From the NCBI GenBank assembly GCA_050176585.1, contig JBFXHX010000021.1, forward strand, positions 4,130 through 68,129: a DNA stretch of 64,000 nt. The letters are read 5' to 3'. The position numbers were made by a program, and so were the translations under genes. The notes beneath the pieces were generated by a model that worked only from the letters and a program-made list of their open reading frames with translations, was not told where the DNA came from and searched no databases. Every line of letters starts with the position of its first letter. The first letter of the stretch is position 1. The DNA comes from CAYYWP01 sp050176585 (lineage in GTDB: Bacteria; Desulfobacterota; Binatia; HRBIN30; CADEER01). This document shows positions 26,714-33,925 of the stretch, piece by piece.

Positions 26714-28168
26714 TTAGGCGCCGAGGCGCCCGAGCCGGCGCAGTGCCCACAGCAAGCCGATACCCAGGCCGCCAATCAGCACGAGACCCGCCGGGCTGGC
26801 CGGCGACGGTACGACCGGTATGGGCGGACGAGTGCGCGTCGGGGTCGACGTAATCGTCGGCGTGTTGGTCGGCGTCCTTGTCGGCGTCAACGTCGGCGTA
26901 TTCGTCGGCGTGTTGGTCGGCGTATTCGTCGGCGTATTTGTCGGCGTATTCGTCGGCGTGTTGGTCGGCGTATTCGTCGGCGTATTGGTCGGCGTGTTCG
27001 TCGGCGTGTTGGTCGGCGTATTCGTCGGCGTATTGGTCGGCGTGTTCGTCGGCGTGTTCGTCGGCGTATTCGTCGGCGTATTCGTCGGCGTATTGGTCGG
27101 CGTGTTCGTCGGCGTGTTCGTCGGCGTGTTCGTCGGCGTATTCGTCGGCGTATTCGTCGGCGTGTTGGTCGGGGTGTTGGTAGGCGTAGCCGTCGGCGTG
27201 TTCGTGGGCGTGTTGGTCGGGGTATTCGTGGGCGTCGCCGTCGGCGTGTTCGTCGGCGTATTCGTCGGCGTCGGAGTGTTGGTCGGCGTATTCGTCGGCG
27301 TGCTGGTCGGCTGCTCCGGCGGCCCTTGGCTATTGTTCGCGCCGTTGGCACTCACGACTTGGTTCGTACCCGAACACGGCGCCGAGACGTCAGTGGTAAT
27401 GCCGAAGAAGTTCGCCGCGATCGCAAACGAGTTCATTTGCAGCGAGCTGTTGTACACGAACACGATCACTTGACCGTTGTCGAGCGAGAACCCGTCCGTA
27501 GGCTCCGCCGCGCACAGCGTCGTGTTCACGGTCACGTTGCTAGAATTGTCGCAGACGTTACTGGTGGCCGGCAGATTGAACGCGAAGGCGTTTCGCAGAT
27601 TGGTCCCGTCGCAGGCGGCGTTGAGGTTCTCGGCAATGCAGGCCGGTCCGACGCTGTCGTTCGTGTCCAAGGGAACCAGAGGTTGGACATTGGACTGGCC
27701 CATACAGTCGAATGCATTACCGCAGATGTTCAGCGCACCCGCCCCCGACCCGAGCGTGACCCGGCCGCCGAAGGAGTTGGTGAAGGAGATGTTCATGCTG
27801 TTGGGCGTTAGCTGAACGGTGCGGCGGATTTGCCCGTAGGGAAAGAGGATCTGTGGTGGGACGTTGTTGGGCAGCACGCCGCCGATGGCTGACGTGAGCT
27901 CACCAGGGCTCATGCCTGTGCCGTTGCACGAGCCAGCGCCGACGATGGAGCCGGCCACAGTGGTGATCCGCAGACGTTCTGCAGCGCCGAGGTTCTCCGC
28001 GCTCAGGACCTGATAAGCAGTGCCATCTGCCGCGCGGAACAGCGCCTCCACGCCTTGCGCATTGGCGTTACTCACCAGCCACACGCACGCGACCAAGGCC
28101 GCCGCCGCGTGTGCTGCCAGTGACCCGAGCGGGCGGCTGGGAAAGGACCTCTTTATTGTGGTGACCAT
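26714..28168 (-). CDS. Secreted Cys-containing domain protein with NTPT stalk and IPVVPSP tail (copy A)
   Basis: A 484-residue protein with three parts. Signal peptide about 1-38 (ends VSNANAQ). A mature domain of about 260 residues that I do not recognise; it contains GVEALFRAADGTAYQVLS, several cysteines (GSCNGTG, LNICGNAFDCMG, SVGPACIAENLNAACDG) and NGQVIVFVYNSSLQMNS. A Thr/Asn/Pro stalk of NTPT repeats. A tail with RPPIPVVPSPASPAG, a hydrophobic helix and WALRRLGRLGA closes the protein. The ATG at 28168 follows GGAGGTGGAG. The mature domain is almost identical to that of the gene at 28313-29533, while signal peptide and tail differ. The architecture says exported and anchored; the ligand is unknown. 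Confidence 0.88.
   Translation of the reverse strand: MVTTIKRSFPSRPLGSLAAHAAAALVACVWLVSNANAQGVEALFRAADGTAYQVLSAENLGAAERLRITTVAGSIVGAGSCNGTGMSPGELTSAIGGVLPNNVPPQILFPYGQIRRTVQLTPNSMNISFTNSFGGRVTLGSGAGALNICGNAFDCMGQSNVQPLVPLDTNDSVGPACIAENLNAACDGTNLRNAFAFNLPATSNVCDNSSNVTVNTTLCAAEPTDGFSLDNGQVIVFVYNSSLQMNSFAIAANFFGITTDVSAPCSGTNQVVSANGANNSQGPPEQPTSTPTNTPTNTPTPTNTPTNTPTATPTNTPTNTPTNTPTATPTNTPTNTPTNTPTNTPTNTPTNTPTNTPTNTPTNTPTNTPTNTPTNTPTNTPTNTPTNTPTNTPTNTPTNTPTNTPTNTPTNTPTNTPTNTPTNTPTLTPTRTPTNTPTITSTPTRTRPPIPVVPSPASPAGLVLIGGLGIGLLWALRRLGRLGA
26836..27310 (-). repeat. 12-bp minisatellite coding (NTPT)n, copy A
   Basis: About 38 near-identical 12-base units (plus strand TTCGTCGGCGTA / TTGGTCGGCGTG) in one frame, each coding Asn-Thr-Pro-Thr on the minus strand. 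Codon choice is nearly constant along the array, so it grew recently by slippage or unequal exchange rather than by drift of an old repeat. The matching array in copy B is about half as long. Confidence 0.9.
27298..28078 (-). repeat. Direct repeat A: near-identical coding block shared with 28660-29440
   Basis: Aligns at a constant offset of 1362 bases with 28660-29440. I count about five differences over the first 740 bases, then more toward the signal-peptide end. The block covers the mature domain only. The identity stops at the signal-peptide junction on one side and at the minisatellite on the other. Confidence 0.93.
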
Positions 28169-28209
28169 CTGGTTTCTCCACCTCCGGTTACGCGGCTTCG
28201 ACCCGCCTC

Positions 28210-28238
28210 GAAGTACACAGAGCCTCAACCCTGGTCAA
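28210..28238 (-). promoter_or_regulatory. Candidate promoter for copy A
   Basis: Minus strand TTGACC (28233-28238), 17-base spacer, TACTTC (28210-28215), about 42 bases before the ATG at 28168. An overlapping TTGACT lies just upstream. The -35 is good and the -10 is weak. Confidence 0.4.
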
Positions 28239-28312
28239 GTCAAAATTCGCGAGGTCGGATGAGAGTGGATGACCCCTAAAGTCGTCATTCGCATCGACCT
28301 CTTAACCGGACG

Positions 28313-29533
28313 CTATTTGGTCAGTGCCATACGGCGGAGGGCCCACAGGAGTCCCACACCGAGGCCGATAATCATCACCACGCCCGCTGGGCTGGCCGGC
28401 GAGGGCACCACCGGGATCGGCGGACGCGTGTTGGTCGGCGGCGGGGTGTTCGTCGGCGTATTCGTCGAGGTTCTAGTCGGCGTCAGCGTCGGCGTGTTCG
28501 TCGGCGTATTCGTCGGCGTATTCGTCGGCGTCAGCGTCGCCGTGTTGGTCGGCGTATTCGTTGGGGTATTCGTGGGCGTATTCGTCGGCGTATTTGTCGG
28601 CGTGTTCGTCGGCGTCGCCGTCGGTGTATTCGTCGGGGTGTTGGTCGGCGTGTTCGTCGGCGTGCTGGTCGGCTGCTCCGGCGGCCCCTGGCTATTGTTC
28701 GCGCCGTTGGCACTCACGACTTGGTTCGTACCCGAACACGGCGCCGAGACGTCAGTGGTAATGCCGAAGAAGTTCGCCGCGATCGCAAACGAGTTCATTT
28801 GCAGCGAGCTGTTGTACACGAACACGATCACTTGACCGTTGTCGAGCGAGAACCCGTCCGTAGGCTCCGCCGCGCACAGCGTCGTGTTCACGGTCACGTT
28901 GCTAGAATTGTCGCAGACGTTACTGGTGGCCGGCAGATTGAACGCGAAGGCGTTTCGCAGATTGGTCCCGTCGCAGGCGGCGTTGAGGTTCTCGGCAATG
29001 CAGGCCGGTCCGACGCTGTCGTTCGTGTCCAAGGGAACCAGAGGTTGGACATTGGACTGGCCCATACAGTCGAATGCATTACCGCAGATGTTCAGCGCAC
29101 CCGCCCCCGACCCGAGCGTGACCCGGCCGCCGAAGGAGTTGGTGAAGGAGATGTTCATGCTGTTGGGCGTTAGCTGAACGGTGCGGCGGATTTGCGCGTA
29201 GGGAAAGAGGATCTGTGGCGGGACGTTGTTGGGCAGCACGCCGCCGATGGCTGACGTGGGCTCACCAGGGCTCATGCCTGTGCCGTTGCACGAGCCAGCG
29301 CCGACGATGGAGCCGGCCACAGTGGTGATCCGCAGACGTTCTGCAGTGCCGAGGTTCTCCGCGCTCAGGACCTGATAAGCAGTGCCATCTGCCGCGCGGA
29401 ACAGCGCCTCGACGCCTTGCGCATTCGCGTCGCTCACCAGTGAGACAAGTACGACAACGGCGAAGCCGATTTGCATCGCGGCGACGGCCATGCCACGGTA
29501 AACGCAGTCAATTCTCCGGCCCATAGCGCTCAT
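28313..29533 (-). CDS. Secreted Cys-containing domain protein with NTPT stalk and IPVVPSP tail (copy B)
   Basis: A tandem paralogue of the gene at 26714. Its 406 residues comprise a different signal peptide (hydrophobic AMQIGFAVVVLVSLVS, ending DANAQ), a mature domain of about 260 residues that differs from copy A at only a few positions (for example FPYAQIRR against FPYGQIRR and SPGEPTS against SPGELTS), a shorter NTPT/TLTP stalk, and the same kind of tail: RPPIPVVPSPASPAG, hydrophobic VVMIIGLGVGLLWALRR, ending MALTK. The start is either ATG 29533, eight bases after GGAG, or ATG 29524, nine bases after GGAGG; the signal peptide is the same. Unlike copy A it has no strong hairpin after the stop. 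The domain is not one I recognise. Confidence 0.86.
   Translation of the reverse strand: MSAMGRRIDCVYRGMAVAAMQIGFAVVVLVSLVSDANAQGVEALFRAADGTAYQVLSAENLGTAERLRITTVAGSIVGAGSCNGTGMSPGEPTSAIGGVLPNNVPPQILFPYAQIRRTVQLTPNSMNISFTNSFGGRVTLGSGAGALNICGNAFDCMGQSNVQPLVPLDTNDSVGPACIAENLNAACDGTNLRNAFAFNLPATSNVCDNSSNVTVNTTLCAAEPTDGFSLDNGQVIVFVYNSSLQMNSFAIAANFFGITTDVSAPCSGTNQVVSANGANNSQGPPEQPTSTPTNTPTNTPTNTPTATPTNTPTNTPTNTPTNTPTNTPTNTATLTPTNTPTNTPTNTPTLTPTRTSTNTPTNTPPPTNTRPPIPVVPSPASPAGVVMIIGLGVGLLWALRRMALTK
28428..28670 (-). repeat. 12-bp minisatellite coding (NTPT)n, copy B
   Basis: Roughly 20 units of the same 12-base repeat as in copy A, interrupted by TLTP-coding variants. It is shorter than the copy A array although the adjacent mature-domain DNA is nearly identical. 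Confidence 0.88.
28660..29440 (-). repeat. Direct repeat B: near-identical coding block shared with 27298-28078
   Basis: Second member of the tandem pair described at 27298-28078. Same orientation, constant 1362-base offset, no indels seen. Confidence 0.93.
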
Positions 29534-29558
29534 CCTCCAATCTCCACGCGGCGCAGCA

Positions 29559-29578
29559 TCGGGAGAGAGTTCTCCCGA
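29559..29578 (-). promoter_or_regulatory. Leader hairpin of copy B
   Basis: TCGGGAGA and TCTCCCGA pair perfectly (8 bp) around a four-base loop. It sits between the candidate promoter and the ribosome-binding site of the gene starting at 29533. Copy A has no counterpart, so the two copies may be regulated differently. Confidence 0.4.
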
Positions 29579-29592
29579 GTCGACCGGCAAGC

Positions 29593-29622
29593 GGATTACC
29601 ACCGGCCCCCGCTAGCTGTCAA
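29593..29622 (-). promoter_or_regulatory. Candidate promoter for copy B
   Basis: Minus strand consensus TTGACA (29617-29622), 18-base spacer, and an extended -10 of TGG plus TAATCC (29593-29598), about 60 bases before the start codon. Confidence 0.42.
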
Positions 29623-30183
29623 GTACAAACGATTGGCGGCCGCAGAATATTGCGCTGCCGCCCGCCGCCCCCCACACCGGCAAGAATTAGTCGGGAATGG
29701 CCATCTCGCCTGCTGCGGGAAACTCGGATCAGTCCTCGCAACATATTTACTCCCCACAGCATCCACCGGGTGGTGCCTACGCCTCCTGACCACCCGCACG
29801 CGACCTCGAACGGAAAGCAGCTGGGCAACACGTATAAGGGTTGGCCGAGTCCGTAATCCGGCCGACGACCAACGGCGAACGAGCTTTAGCTCACACTCAA
29901 AGAACAGCGAATGCCGGCGAGCTCCCGACCAGCACCACCGCGTCCCCAGCAGTGCTCGCCGTCCCAGAACTACGCGGCAACAGCGGCACAATTTTGGCCA
30001 CTGAACGCGTTACTGGCGGGGAACTGTCGTTCGCCGAGCGCCGGCTCTTGCCTCGCGACTGCCCATTATCTAGAAGGCCACGCGGCTCCGACGCTCGGCA
30101 CCGCTGGCACACCACGTGCTCCGACCGCTTGGGCGGTGGGTAGTACACGAAAGGGACGGGAAACCGGTTGGAAAGTGGTGGCA
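29623..30183. other. Divergent intergenic region between copy B and the NHL-propeller gene
   Basis: About 560 bases with no frame of coding character. It must hold the promoter for the plus-strand NHL gene, but I could not pick one out. The open frame that runs into this stretch from the NHL gene (from 29911) has Arg/Pro-rich composition before 30184 and no signal peptide, so I treat it as non-coding. Confidence 0.5.
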
Positions 30184-33100
30184 ATGCGGATTAGAACACA
30201 AACTTGGCTCGCGGGCGTCCTTGTCGTCGCCGCCTCTCTCGGCGGTGGCGTCGTCCGCGCCCACGCCCTCTCGGGCATCATCGATACCTACGTCGGCGGC
30301 GGCAACGGCGACGGCTCGGCTGCGCAAGGCGCGATCATCGACCCGCGCGGCTTCATCGCCGTGGGCTCGGAGTCGGCGCCCGACTTCTACATCGCCGACA
30401 GCCTCAACAATCGCGTGCGGCGAGTGGACGGGAATACCGGCCTCATCGAAACCATCGCCGGCAACGGCGAGCGCGGTTTCAGCGGTGATGGCGGCAGCGC
30501 CGTCAATGCAAAGCTCGCGTCCCCGCTCGATGTGGCCCGCGACAGCGCCGGCAACGTCTATATTGCGGATACACAGAACAACCGCATCCGGAAGGTGACA
30601 CCGAGCGGGCAAATCTCGACGTTCGCGGGCACAGGCGTCCTCGCTTACAGCGGCGACGGCGGTTTGGCCACGCAGGCAGCCCTGTACAACCCGCAAGGCG
30701 TCGCCGTCGGGCCGGACGGTTACGTCTATATCGCCGATAACGGCAATAACCGCATCCGCAGCGTCGGACCGCCGGGGTGTGGTCCCTCGACCTGCGTGAT
30801 CACCACGGTGGTCGGCACAGGCACTGGCGGCTTCAGCGGCGACGGCGGACCGGCCAATCTCGCGATGATCCGCAATCCCGCCGACGTCGCCTTCGACGGC
30901 GCCGGCACCATGCTAATCGCCGACTTCTCCAATCACCGCATCCGCAAGGTCGTCAATGGAGTGATCCTGACGATCGCCGGCGGCGGCACCGGGTTGAACG
31001 GCGCGATTGGGGACGGCGGCCCGGCGCTGACGGCCGTGCTGCGTTACCCGACCCAGGTCGCTGCCGATAATGCCGGGAATGTCTATATCGCGGACAGTCA
31101 GAACCGGCGCATTCGCGTCGTGCAGGCCGCCACCCAATTCATCGTTACGGCGGCCGGCACAGGTACCTCTGGCACCACTGGCGACGGCGGGCCGGCCGAG
31201 AACGCCAGCATCCAAAATCCGTTCGGCGTCGCCGCGATCGGCAAGACGATGTGGCTCAGCCAAACGGTGGCGCAGCAGAGCTCCCGGCAAAACCGCGTGC
31301 GCCGCGTGCTCGACGGGGTAATCACGTCCGTGGTCGGCGGCGACCTCGGCGATGGCGCGCCGGCGTATGATGCTTTGGTCGACCCGCGCGGCGCGGATGC
31401 CAAAGCCGGCGACGGGGCGGTTCCCGACCTGTATTTCGCCGACAGCTCCGACAACCTGGTCCGTTTCGTCGACGGCGCCACTGCCACGATGCAGATCATC
31501 GGTGGTACGGGCGCAGCCGGGTACTCCGGCGACGGTGGTCCGGCGACCGCGGCCCAGCTGCGGGCGCCGTCGGACGTCGCGGTCGACAATGACGGCAACG
31601 TGTACGTCGCCGACACCGCCAACCACGCCGTCCGGCGCATCGATCCCGAGGGCAGGATCACCACGGTTGCCGGAAAAGGCACGCGCGGCGCCAGCGGCGA
31701 CGGTGGGCCGGCGACCTCCGCGCTGCTCGCGTCACCGACCGGCGTGGCGATCGACGACTTTGGGCGGCTGTTCATCGCCGATATGGAAAATAACCGTATC
31801 CGGGTGGTGATTGGCGGCGTCATCGAGACCTTCGCCGGCACCGGAGAATCCAACTACGGTGGCGACGGCGGTGCGGCGGCGGCGGCCAAGCTGCGGTTCC
31901 CGAACGACGTGGCGGTCGCCAAAGACGGCACTGTGTATATCTCGGATACCTTGAGCAACCGCATTCGCCGCGTCGATGCCCGGGGAATCATCACCACGTA
32001 CGCCGGCGTGGGCACCGCGGGATACAACGGCGACGACATCGCCGCGACCAGCGCGCGCCTGAACTCGCCTTTGCAAATCGCCGTGGACGACACCGGCAAC
32101 CTGTTCATCGCCGACTCGCGCAACCTCCGCATCCGCATGGTCGACCCGGCATCGGGCGTAATCTCGACGGTCGCCGGCAACGGCCAGAGCGGCGATACCG
32201 GCGACGGTGGGTCGGCAACCGCCGCATCGTTCAGCGATCCTTCCGGTATCGCGGTCGATCCGTTGACCCGCGCGCTGTTCATCAACTCCAAGCCGGATAC
32301 GCGCGTGCGCATCGTCGAGTTTTCGGGCGCCTCTCCGCCACAACCGACGGCTACGCCGACTGCCACGTTCGCCCCGCCCACGGCTACACCGACCTTCACA
32401 TCGATCCCACCCACGGCGACCCGGACGCCTACCAACACCGCGCCCGCGCCGACCAACACCGCGCCCGCGCCGACCAACACCCCGCCGCGCACGAACACCC
32501 CGGGTTCCTCCACGGCCTCGGTCGCCGGCGTGGTGAAGTACTACGCCAACTCGCAGATGGTCAGCTCGGTGGACGTCGCCGTCACCGGCTCCGCTAATAT
32601 GACCGTGCGGACTAATGGGCAGGGAAGCTATGCCGCCACCGGGCCCGATGGCACCTGGGCACTCGAGCCCCGGAAGACAGGCGCTTTCGGCAACGCGGTG
32701 AGCTCGCTCGATGCCGCTCGCGTCCTCCAAGCCATAGTGGGCAAGACCCAGCTGTCCCCCATGCAGCGCCTGGCCTGCGACGTCACTGGCGATGGCACGC
32801 TCAGCTCCTTCGACGCCGTGCACATCCTGCAGCTCAGCGCGGGCGTGATCAAGCGGTTCCCGGCAGCCACCAACTGCGGTTCGGATTGGCTGTTCTACCC
32901 CTCCCCGGTGACCATTGCCGGACAGCAGATCGTCGAGCCGAGCTTGACCGGCGGTACATGCCGGCAGGGCGAGATCGTCCTGAGCGCGCTGAACGACTTC
33001 GTACAGCGACAAGACTTTGACGCCATCCTGTTCGGCGATTGCACCGGCAACTGGACGCCGACCAGTGGCGCGCTGCGCCAGACCGCCGGCAACCCCAACG

Positions 33101-33432
33101 TCAAGGCCGGGCCGCCCCGGTACGCCCGCGGCAACCGCGTGCTGATCCCGATCTTCGTAACGGGAACCCAGGAGTTCGACGCTCTCGACCTCGCCATCAG
33201 CTTCAATACCGCCGAAGGCGAGTTCATCGATGCGCGGCTCCGCAACGATCCCGGCGATGCCCTGCTAAACGTCACCCGCGAACAGGGGCAGATCACCATT
33301 AGCATCGCCAGCGGCTCACCGATCCCGGTCAGCGGGGGCCCCGTGCTGCTTCTCGCGTTTACCGCCGACGGCGACGCCGACCTCGGATTCAACCTCGACG
33401 GCGCATCCGTCGACGAGCAACTCGCGCGCTGA
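30184..33432 (+). CDS. Secreted 12-unit NHL propeller protein with PT linker, dockerin-like segment and C-terminal cohesin-like domain
   Basis: The protein has 1082 residues. Signal peptide about 1-29 (ends VRAHA). Residues about 30-720 hold 12 NHL units of the form SGDGGPATAAQLRAPSDV...NVYVADTANHAVRRI. Units 1 and 7 share DPRG and PDFYIADS/PDLYFADS features, so the propeller looks like two six-unit halves. A PT linker (TNTAPAPTNTAPAPTN) precedes a region with SVDVAVTGSANMTV, then SSLDAARVLQAIVG and CDVTGDGTLSSFDAVHILQ, a pair like dockerin type I calcium repeats. The last about 110 residues (NRVLIPIFVTGTQEFDALD...) look like a cohesin-type beta-sandwich. The start ATG at 30184 precedes the signal peptide. 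There is no C-terminal anchor, so it may be held by dockerin contact; that is inference. Confidence 0.88.
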   Translation: MRIRTQTWLAGVLVVAASLGGGVVRAHALSGIIDTYVGGGNGDGSAAQGAIIDPRGFIAVGSESAPDFYIADSLNNRVRRVDGNTGLIETIAGNGERGFSGDGGSAVNAKLASPLDVARDSAGNVYIADTQNNRIRKVTPSGQISTFAGTGVLAYSGDGGLATQAALYNPQGVAVGPDGYVYIADNGNNRIRSVGPPGCGPSTCVITTVVGTGTGGFSGDGGPANLAMIRNPADVAFDGAGTMLIADFSNHRIRKVVNGVILTIAGGGTGLNGAIGDGGPALTAVLRYPTQVAADNAGNVYIADSQNRRIRVVQAATQFIVTAAGTGTSGTTGDGGPAENASIQNPFGVAAIGKTMWLSQTVAQQSSRQNRVRRVLDGVITSVVGGDLGDGAPAYDALVDPRGADAKAGDGAVPDLYFADSSDNLVRFVDGATATMQIIGGTGAAGYSGDGGPATAAQLRAPSDVAVDNDGNVYVADTANHAVRRIDPEGRITTVAGKGTRGASGDGGPATSALLASPTGVAIDDFGRLFIADMENNRIRVVIGGVIETFAGTGESNYGGDGGAAAAAKLRFPNDVAVAKDGTVYISDTLSNRIRRVDARGIITTYAGVGTAGYNGDDIAATSARLNSPLQIAVDDTGNLFIADSRNLRIRMVDPASGVISTVAGNGQSGDTGDGGSATAASFSDPSGIAVDPLTRALFINSKPDTRVRIVEFSGASPPQPTATPTATFAPPTATPTFTSIPPTATRTPTNTAPAPTNTAPAPTNTPPRTNTPGSSTASVAGVVKYYANSQMVSSVDVAVTGSANMTVRTNGQGSYAATGPDGTWALEPRKTGAFGNAVSSLDAARVLQAIVGKTQLSPMQRLACDVTGDGTLSSFDAVHILQLSAGVIKRFPAATNCGSDWLFYPSPVTIAGQQIVEPSLTGGTCRQGEIVLSALNDFVQRQDFDAILFGDCTGNWTPTSGALRQTAGNPNVKAGPPRYARGNRVLIPIFVTGTQEFDALDLAISFNTAEGEFIDARLRNDPGDALLNVTREQGQITISIASGSPIPVSGGPVLLLAFTADGDADLGFNLDGASVDEQLAR

Positions 33433-33446
33433 GCGCGCACGCGACG

Positions 33447-33476
33447 GGACGGCGCGCCGATCTGGGCGCGCCGTCC
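33447..33476 (+). terminator. Perfect 12-bp hairpin after the NHL-propeller gene
   Basis: GGACGGCGCGCC and GGCGCGCCGTCC pair around a six-base loop, 15 bases after the stop at 33432. No T-run follows. Confidence 0.6.
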
Positions 33477-33925
33477 GGTCGGCCGATCCGCCTGCTTCGA
33501 AGCGTGTTACCAGAGCGCACGTGCGACTTGCACGGGCGCTATCGCGCTTCCTGGGCAACGTACCGGGTTGAGGGCGCATCGCGGCAGGCGCTTCACGAAC
33601 TACTGGCGGCGCCGGCCCGATCAGCGGAGGGCGCGGCACCTCTACGCGAAACCGGCGACACGGACGTCGACTTGGCTTCAGTCGGGGCGGCGCCGTGTAC
33701 GAACGGGTTACGCCTCAATCGCAGACGACCTCCTCCGTAAGGCGCATTGATTGCCGCGGCTGCAGAAGCAGTCCGCACGGCGCTTTCTCACTTTGACATT
33801 GACTCAGTGCCAAATAACACCATTATCCACTTGACTTCGACACGGTGGTCGCCCTAAAACGTGCGCGAGATTTGAGGCATGACACGCGTCGTGTCCGGCG
33901 CGTATGGCTGTTCGGAGGGTTGGGA
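33477..33925. other. Intergenic region and leader before the anchored cohesin-like gene
   Basis: No supportable gene. It becomes AT-richer from about 33780, where a promoter candidate is listed. A hairpin in the leader (GACACG and CGTGTC, 33881-33895) lies 30 bases before the start codon. Confidence 0.5.
33799..33827 (+). promoter_or_regulatory. Candidate promoter for the anchored cohesin-like gene
   Basis: TTGACT (33799-33804), 17-base spacer, ATTATC (33822-33827), in a locally AT-rich stretch about 100 bases before the ATG at 33926. An overlapping TTGACA lies at 33793-33798. Confidence 0.42.

Noticed and set aside
26836..27310. CRISPR-like tandem repeats
   Set aside because: Units are 12 bases, contiguous, in frame and without spacers, and no cas gene is present.
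26690..27811. Plus-strand frame coding an Arg-rich repeat protein
   Set aside because: Antisense of the NTPT array; no signal, start site or homologous domain.
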